Part shown: positions 1-3,940 of the stretch, one piece after another
Layout: the number at the start of each line of letters is the position of its first letter
How positions within the stretch are numbered: position 1 is the first letter of the stretch
Origin: JAPLGZ01 sp038318235
GTDB taxonomy: Bacteria; Chloroflexota; Anaerolineae; Caldilineales; Caldilineaceae
Direction of reading: 5' to 3'
DNA length: 6,276 nucleotides
NCBI GenBank assembly: GCA_038318235.1
Contig: JBBQBY010000407.1
Span: 1 to 6,276 of the forward strand
Notes under the pieces: generated by a model
What the model was told of the DNA's origin: nothing
What the model saw: the letters and a program-made list of their open reading frames with translations, nothing else
Database searches by the model: none
Program-made: the position numbers and the translations under genes

Positions 1-1
1 T

Positions 2-745
2 GCCAAGGCCAAAGGTTTTACTGCGGTTGGTCATCTGACGCCTTTTCTGGACGAAGATCCCAGTCAGCCGTTTTTCAAAACACACGTGGACAAGATTGAA
101 GATGCGATCGACACCGTGCGCCGTTATCGCGAAGCCGTGGGCAAGGAGGTGGATTTGTGCGTGGAAATTCATCGCCGCCTGACCCCCGCCGAAGCGATTG
201 TACTCGGGCGCGGCATTGAACAGTATCATCCTTTCTTCTACGAAGACCCGATTCTGCCCGATCACTTTGATTCGATGGCGCTGGTGGCGCAACATATCAA
301 CATTCCGATTGCCACTGGCGAACGTCTGCACACCATTTATGAATTTGAAATGCTGCTCAAGCGTGGTGCCGTGCAATATATCCGCCCCGATGTCTGTCTG
401 GCCGGCGGCTTGAGCCATTGCAAAAAGATTGCCGCCTTGGCCGAGGCGCATAACGTGGGTGTAGTGCCGCACAATCCGCTCAGCCCAGTGAGTACGGCGG
501 CCTGTATTCAACTGGCCGCGTGTATTCCGAATTTCGCGCTCCAAGAATATCCGCTGGGTGAAAATGAGCCACCGAAGAGCGAGATTGTCAAAAGTGCGCT
601 CAAGTGTGAAAACGGCTTTATCATTATTCCCGACGCACCAGGGATTGGCGTGGAACTGGCTGAAGACGCGCAGGAGAAGTGGCCGTACAAGCCACGAACG
701 GTGAAGACACGATTACATTCGGATGGGTCGGTGATGGATCAGTAG
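2..745 (+). CDS. Enolase-superfamily acid-sugar dehydratase (galactonate dehydratase/mandelate racemase-like), 5' truncated
   Basis: The frame is open from the first full codon at base 2 to TAG at 743-745. The 247 visible residues are the C-terminal barrel part of a protein that is usually about 380-400 residues, so roughly the first third lies off the left edge. Family members abstract a proton alpha to a carboxylate with Mg2+; the DgoD-like branch dehydrates aldonates to 2-keto-3-deoxy acids in the cytoplasm. Visible catalytic signatures, aligned from memory with E. coli DgoD, are EIH (164-172, where DgoD has DFH), the metal-ligand Glu of FYEDP (242-244), the metal-ligand Glu of TGER (320-322), the general-acid/base His of VPHNPL (470-472) and the Glu of LQEY (545-547). 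The GGL stretch before KKIAALAEAH also fits. The one oddity is Glu instead of Asp at the first ligand. Superfamily membership is near certain; the substrate (galactonate, gluconate or another sugar acid) is not determined. It probably heads an operon with the two genes downstream. Confidence 0.93.
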   Translation, partial: AKAKGFTAVGHLTPFLDEDPSQPFFKTHVDKIEDAIDTVRRYREAVGKEVDLCVEIHRRLTPAEAIVLGRGIEQYHPFFYEDPILPDHFDSMALVAQHINIPIATGERLHTIYEFEMLLKRGAVQYIRPDVCLAGGLSHCKKIAALAEAHNVGVVPHNPLSPVSTAACIQLAACIPNFALQEYPLGENEPPKSEIVKSALKCENGFIIIPDAPGIGVELAEDAQEKWPYKPRTVKTRLHSDGSVMDQ

Positions 746-752
746 ACGACCT

Positions 753-989
753 ATGGTTGAATATACAGAAAAGCAAGGACAATACCTTGCCTTTATCTAT
801 TACTACACAAAAGTGAATAGGCAATCACCTGCTGAAACTGATATGCAACGTTATTTTCAAACGACACCACCGCGCGTTCACCAGATGATCCTGACTTTGG
901 AGCAACGCGGTTTCATTTCCCGTATCCCTAGGCAGACACGTTCAATCAAAGTACTGCTGTTACCCGAACATCTCCCGCAACTTAAATAA
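753..989 (+). CDS. Small LexA-type winged-helix DNA-binding protein
   Basis: This 78-residue protein is almost entirely one winged helix-turn-helix resembling the N-terminal DNA-binding domain of LexA. Helix 1 is EKQGQYLAFIYYY (residues 6-18). The SPAETDMQRYF segment (25-35) matches the LexA 'PSxxEIAxxx' helix. PPRVHQMILTLEQRGFI (39-55) is the recognition helix and following turn, and SRIPRQTRSIKVLL (56-69) is the basic wing. There is no S24 protease domain, so it cannot self-cleave as LexA does. It is likely a small transcription factor or DNA-binding accessory; such proteins are often labelled MarR- or LexA-like. The start is ATG 753, eight bases after the dehydratase stop. It is the only start that keeps helix 1, but no clear Shine-Dalgarno precedes it, so it may be translated by reinitiation. 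Base use is visibly more AT-rich than in both neighbours, which hints at separate ancestry. The target is unknown; local autoregulation of the sugar genes is only a guess. Confidence 0.82.
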   Translation: MVEYTEKQGQYLAFIYYYTKVNRQSPAETDMQRYFQTTPPRVHQMILTLEQRGFISRIPRQTRSIKVLLLPEHLPQLK

Positions 990-1006
990 CGCAAGAAACC
1001 AAACCC

Positions 1007-1014
1007 AAAGGAAA
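1007..1014 (+). promoter_or_regulatory. Ribosome binding site of the lactonase gene
   Basis: The purine run AAAGGAAA lies seven bases before ATG 1021. It is the only good Shine-Dalgarno-like site seen on the + strand of the window, and it supports the chosen lactonase start. No convincing -35/-10 pair is visible in the 31-base gap before it, so the gene is probably read from an upstream promoter. Confidence 0.6.
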
Positions 1015-1020
1015 CGAACC

Positions 1021-2130
1021 ATGACCCAAGAGAATTCAACCAAAACCCTGGTCTATATTGGCACCTACACTGGCACGCGTGCGCATGTGGCGGGCAAGGC
1101 CGAAGGCATCTACGTCTACCAATTCGACGCCACCAACGGCAGCCTGACGCCGGTCAGTAAGGCGACCGGCATCGTCAATCCTTCCTTTTTGACAATTGAC
1201 CCCCAACAACGCTATCTCTACGCCGTAAGCGAAGTGATGGAAGCCAATGGTCAGCCCGGCGGCGGCGTGAGCGCCTATGCGATTGATGGCCAGACCGGCG
1301 CATTAACCTTTTTGAATGCGCAATCGACCCGCGGCACGGATCCCTGTTACGTAAGCGTGGATAAAACGGGGCAATATCTGCTGGTCGCCAACTACACAAG
1401 CGGCAGCGTCGGCATCTATCCGATCCTGGAAGACGGCCAGTTGGGCGCGATGAGTGATTTTGTCCAGCACGAGGGATCTAGCGTCAATCCCCAACGGCAA
1501 CTGGGACCGCACGCCCATTCAATCGTCATCGATCCGGCGAACCGTTATGCTTTTGCGCCGGACTTGGGGATGGACAAGGTGGTGATCTACCAGCTTGATC
1601 TGTCCAATGGCAAATTGCTGCCCAACGACCCGCTGTTTGTCAAGGTGGCACCCGGCGCGGGGCCGCGCCATTTCGACTTTCATCCATCACGGAAATATGC
1701 CTATGTGCTTAACGAAATCGGCTCCACGGTGACGGCTTTTGCCTATGATGAAGACCAGGGGGCCTTGACCGAGATCCAGACCCTGCCTACCTTGCCAGCC
1801 GATTTCACGGGCAACAATGGCACAGCCGACTTGCATGTCCATCCGTCGGGCAAGTTTTTGTACGGCTCCAACCGCGGGCACGACAGCATTGCGATCTTCA
1901 CAATTGACGCAAATACCGGTCAGCTAACGGTGGCGGGCCATGAGTCAACCCAAGGCAAGACGCCGCGCAACTTTGCGATTGATCCAACCGGCCACTTCTT
2001 GCTAGCGGCCAACCAGAACACGGATACGATTGTCACATTCCAGATTGATCAACAGACGGGGCAGTTGGCGCCGACCGGACAAATTGCGCCAGTACCGACC
2101 CCAGTTTGCTTGAAGCTGATCACGCTGTAG
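1021..2130 (+). CDS. Lactonase family protein, 6-phosphogluconolactonase (YbhE/Pgl)-type beta-propeller
   Basis: This complete 369-residue protein has no signal peptide, so it is probably cytoplasmic. It belongs to the seven-bladed propeller lactonases (Pfam Lactonase, the family of E. coli YbhE/Pgl, which is slightly shorter). The N-terminus has the family's YIGTYTG (12-18). The blades then repeat a pattern of a polar start, 'I/V-D-P', a short turn, 'R/K-Y-x-Y/F', a strand, and 'V-x-x-Y-x-I/L-D' followed by 'x-x-G-x-L'. Examples are PSFLTIDPQQRYLYAVSE (54-71), PCYVSVDKTGQYLLVANY (108-125), GPHAHSIVIDPANRYAFAPD (162-181), GAGPRHFDFHPSRKYAYVLN (212-231), LHVHPSGKFLYGSN (271-284) and TPRNFAIDPTGHFLLAANQN (314-333). 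The GPHAHS and GPRHFDFHPS stretches are the family's most conserved parts. The reaction is hydrolysis of a sugar lactone, in the classic case 6-phosphogluconolactone to 6-phosphogluconate. Beside an aldonate dehydratase, an unphosphorylated aldonolactone is an equally plausible substrate. The ribosome site at 1007-1014 fixes the start. Confidence 0.93.
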   Translation: MTQENSTKTLVYIGTYTGTRAHVAGKAEGIYVYQFDATNGSLTPVSKATGIVNPSFLTIDPQQRYLYAVSEVMEANGQPGGGVSAYAIDGQTGALTFLNAQSTRGTDPCYVSVDKTGQYLLVANYTSGSVGIYPILEDGQLGAMSDFVQHEGSSVNPQRQLGPHAHSIVIDPANRYAFAPDLGMDKVVIYQLDLSNGKLLPNDPLFVKVAPGAGPRHFDFHPSRKYAYVLNEIGSTVTAFAYDEDQGALTEIQTLPTLPADFTGNNGTADLHVHPSGKFLYGSNRGHDSIAIFTIDANTGQLTVAGHESTQGKTPRNFAIDPTGHFLLAANQNTDTIVTFQIDQQTGQLAPTGQIAPVPTPVCLKLITL

Positions 2131-2134
2131 GGAG

Positions 2135-2263
2135 CACTGGCAGCAGATTTGGGGCGCGGATTGAACGGATTAGTCTAGACAAGATCGGTTCTATTTCTCT
2201 GGGTTGGGAACGGATTCAGGATGTAGTATCCGCTTAATCCGCGCCCCAAATCCGTTGCCAGCG
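2135..2263. repeat. Long imperfect inverted repeat between convergent genes (possible bidirectional terminator or dispersed element)
   Basis: The arms are 2135-2170 and 2228-2263. They pair at 31 of 36 positions around a 57-base loop. The core GATTTGGGGCGCGGATT (2146-2162) is matched perfectly at 2238-2254. The hexamer CGGATT occurs at 2157, 2166 and 2211, and its complement AATCCG at 2236 and 2249, so a smaller alternative hairpin (2211-2216 with 2236-2241) could compete. The element begins five bases after the lactonase stop and ends six bases before the glycosyltransferase stop codon, so it fills the convergent gap. No run of T follows either arm, so it is not a standard Rho-independent terminator. 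A long stem at the meeting point of two transcripts could still stop or protect RNA ends. It may instead be a palindromic dispersed repeat. Confidence 0.75.
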
Positions 2264-2269
2264 TCTCGT

Positions 2270-3148
2270 CTAACGCAATCGATAGTGCTTGACCTGCGTG
2301 CCCAGAAATTCGGCCTGATCAACCACGGTGCCATGCTGGTCCAGCCATTCGTCCATCAAATGGCGTGAATCCCACATCTCCACCTCGCTGCGCAAGACCC
2401 ATAGTTCCGTCGCACCAGCCGTTAATGCTTGCATCTGCTGGTCGACATCCGCCGCCGATTTGCCATCGTTGGTCCAGAGGCCACCCACCCAGTCACCCAG
2501 GCGCGCATCACTGCTGTCTAAGTAATCGGCGCTGAAATCACCGCTATAGTAGCGATAGCTGTACTGCATATGGGGAATCTGTAAAATGAGCAGCGTGGCT
2601 GGCTGGCGGCGCTGCGCGATGTAGGTCACAGCGTCGCGCAGATCGTACTTCATGGGCATAGTTTTCTGTTGCCAACCGACATAGAGCCAGAAACCGAACG
2701 TGTAAATAATAAGCAAACCAGCCAGCCAGCGACCAAACTTACCGGCGTTGTGAATAACCACCTGAACGCCCAACGCCAGCAGCAGCATAATCGCCGGGGC
2801 GATCCAGATCACATAACGTTCGGTAAAAATTGCCTGGCGCAAACTCAGCCCATAGATCGACAGCACGGGCACGATCACCCCACTGATCACCAATAAGAAG
2901 CGGCGCACCGCCGCCAGACTCGCCTCAGGTTTAGCGGCGGGTTGGCCGATTTCATATATACCCAACACCAATCCGGCCAAGGCGAGGAAAAAGAGCGGGA
3001 TCAGCATCAATAGGTTATCGGAAGGCAGAAAGCCGCGGTTGTGGCTTAGAATTAAACTACGCGCGGTTTCGCGCAACGGGACAAACGTAAAGCCAGTCCG
3101 GTGCTCGCTGGTGGTTAACATCGCCCATTGCCACCAGACCATCGGCAA
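2270..3148 (-). CDS. GT39-like glycosyltransferase, C-terminal part (downstream of an in-frame stop)
   Basis: These 292 codons continue in the same frame as the transferase part that ends at the TAA at 3149-3151. The first possible start is TTG (3146-3148), with ATG two codons later (3140-3142). Neither has a ribosome site, so independent translation is doubtful and the fragment is best read as the second half of a broken gene. Hydrophobic helices lie at about residues 43-65, 83-103, 113-132 and 139-158. TERYVIWIAPAIMLLLALGVQ (109-129) is the late membrane helix typical of ArnT/PMT-like transferases with an 'RY...P' entry. From about residue 165 a soluble domain follows, opening with KYDLRDAVTYIAQRRQPATLLIL and containing YRYYSGDF. 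It is presumably outside the membrane and resembles the C-terminal domain of many uncharacterised bacterial GT39-like proteins. The frame ends at TAG 2270-2272, next to the inverted repeat. In the intact ancestor this half would hold part of the lipid-linked donor site. Confidence 0.72.
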   Translation of the reverse strand: MPMVWWQWAMLTTSEHRTGFTFVPLRETARSLILSHNRGFLPSDNLLMLIPLFFLALAGLVLGIYEIGQPAAKPEASLAAVRRFLLVISGVIVPVLSIYGLSLRQAIFTERYVIWIAPAIMLLLALGVQVVIHNAGKFGRWLAGLLIIYTFGFWLYVGWQQKTMPMKYDLRDAVTYIAQRRQPATLLILQIPHMQYSYRYYSGDFSADYLDSSDARLGDWVGGLWTNDGKSAADVDQQMQALTAGATELWVLRSEVEMWDSRHLMDEWLDQHGTVVDQAEFLGTQVKHYRLR

Positions 3149-3151
3149 TTA
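3149..3151 (-). other. In-frame TAA stop interrupting the glycosyltransferase
   Basis: On the - strand the codons read TTT CCC TAA TTG CCG ATG, that is, F-P-stop-L-P-M. Both sides are good membrane-transferase sequence in the same frame with no residues missing. Family members commonly have Tyr here (a 'P-Y-L-P' motif, from memory), and TAT or TAC to TAA is a single base change. This makes a nonsense mutation or a read error the simplest explanation. Confidence 0.8.
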
Positions 3152-3940
3152 GGGAAAGGTCAAACCGGCCAACGCCAGCCCATACCCCTGCCACTGGCAT
3201 CGACTCTGTGGCCAGGCGATCAAGAACCAAACCAGATGCAGCGGAATCAGTAACACCATGAGCAAATGCGTATACATGGCAATGCTCACCGTGATCAGAT
3301 AGCCCAGCCACCGGTGCCAGCCACCCGATTCGATGCCCGTCAGCCAAAACCAACTAGCTAGCAAGGCCAAACAGGTGATCACAGCATACATCTTGCCCTC
3401 TTGAGCATACCAGATTTGGTAGGGGTTGAAGGCCAGGAAAGTGGCAGCGAGAAAAGGAACGGAGGAGAGAATGCGGAATGCGCGGGTGCCCTCTGGGCGC
3501 GGAGTGCGGAGGCTTGGTCTGTTATCTGTTTGCAGCTCCGGGGCCATGATTTCCACGGCATTTATATCAACGCTCGCTGGCGCGCCAACCCCATTCTGCG
3601 TTTCGTACTCTGCACTCCGCGCTGTTACTAGTCGCCGCGCTACCTGCCAGAGCAAGGCCACACTCAAGGTGCTGGCGATGACCGAAGGATAACGCAGCGC
3701 AAATTCGGAGGCACCGACTAGGTTGAACCAGAGACGTAACATCAAAAAATAGAGCGCGCCGTTGTCGGCCACGCGCACAAACATGGCGAGCGTTTCGCGC
3801 AGATTCCGCAAGGCAAAATAGATGGCATCGACTTCATCGCGCCATAGGCTTTGGTTCGCTAGCCCTTGTACACGCCAGGCAAAACTCGCCAATAGCAAGA
3901 TCAGCAGATAGCCGCGTGCGCGTTGCTTATCTGTACTCAT
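3149..3940 (-). CDS. GT39-like membrane glycosyltransferase, N-terminal part
   Basis: These 263 codons start at ATG 3938-3940, which overlaps the stop of the upstream surface-protein gene as ATGA. Helix 1 spans about residues 9-24. It is followed by SLWRDEVDAI (31-40), whose Asp-Glu pair sits where GT39/ArnT-type enzymes carry the catalytic acidic residues in the first outer loop. DNGALYFLMLRLW (59-71) matches the usual 'HPPLYYLLLRLW' segment but has NG for the His-Pro. ALRYPSVIASTLSVALLWQVARR (81-103) is the next helix. NPYQIWYAQEGKMYA (172-186) is the family's 'iwYAqEaRMY' motif, followed by helices at about 188-202, 212-228 and 229-246. Such proteins move a sugar from a polyprenyl-phosphate donor to protein or lipid on the outer face of the membrane. 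Residues about 107-158 are a hydrophilic insert, absent from the usual spacing and encoded by repeat-like DNA. With the early TAA, the product lacks the second half and is probably inactive alone. Confidence 0.8.
   Translation of the reverse strand: MSTDKQRARGYLLILLLASFAWRVQGLANQSLWRDEVDAIYFALRNLRETLAMFVRVADNGALYFLMLRLWFNLVGASEFALRYPSVIASTLSVALLWQVARRLVTARSAEYETQNGVGAPASVDINAVEIMAPELQTDNRPSLRTPRPEGTRAFRILSSVPFLAATFLAFNPYQIWYAQEGKMYAVITCLALLASWFWLTGIESGGWHRWLGYLITVSIAMYTHLLMVLLIPLHLVWFLIAWPQSRCQWQGYGLALAGLTFP
3465..3622 (-). repeat. Repeat-like insertion inside the glycosyltransferase, bounded by an internal inverted repeat
   Basis: The stretch encodes about 52 extra hydrophilic residues between the helix ending ARRLV and the segment starting PFLAATFLAFNPYQIWYAQE, which normally lie close together in this family. 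It contains an inverted repeat, 3497-3511 against 3608-3622, that matches at 14 of 15 positions. It also contains tandem variants of GAATGCG, GGAGTGCGGA and TGCACTCCGC. This is the style of a short intergenic dispersed repeat, yet its length (about 156-158 bases) keeps the frame open. The boundaries are estimated from the protein, not from a target-site duplication, which I could not identify. Confidence 0.55.
3937..3940 (-). promoter_or_regulatory. ATGA stop/start overlap (translational coupling)
   Basis: The TGA of the surface-protein gene shares three bases with the ATG of the glycosyltransferase. No Shine-Dalgarno sequence is seen just upstream (CTGCCTCTTTGCC on the - strand). The transferase is therefore probably translated by ribosomes that have just finished the surface protein, which ties the two products together in one operon. 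Confidence 0.75.

Noticed and set aside
86..88. GTG at 86 as the start of the dehydratase
   Set aside because: The frame is open to base 2 with family-like sequence, and starting at 86 would delete the N-terminal capping domain and part of the barrel. The gene is cut by the window edge.
2131..2269. Standard Rho-independent terminator between the convergent genes
   Set aside because: The stem is far longer than normal, the loop is 57 bases and no T-run follows either arm, so I record it as an inverted repeat of uncertain role.
3057..3353. 98-codon - strand frame across the transferase break, as evidence for a frameshift rather than a stop
   Set aside because: Its translation has no transferase features. 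The family-like sequence stays in one frame on both sides of the TAA, so no frameshift is needed.
3401..3692. Two + strand open frames over the inserted repeat
   Set aside because: They are overlapping shadows of the transferase and repeat DNA with no start signal and Arg/Gly-rich, domain-free products.
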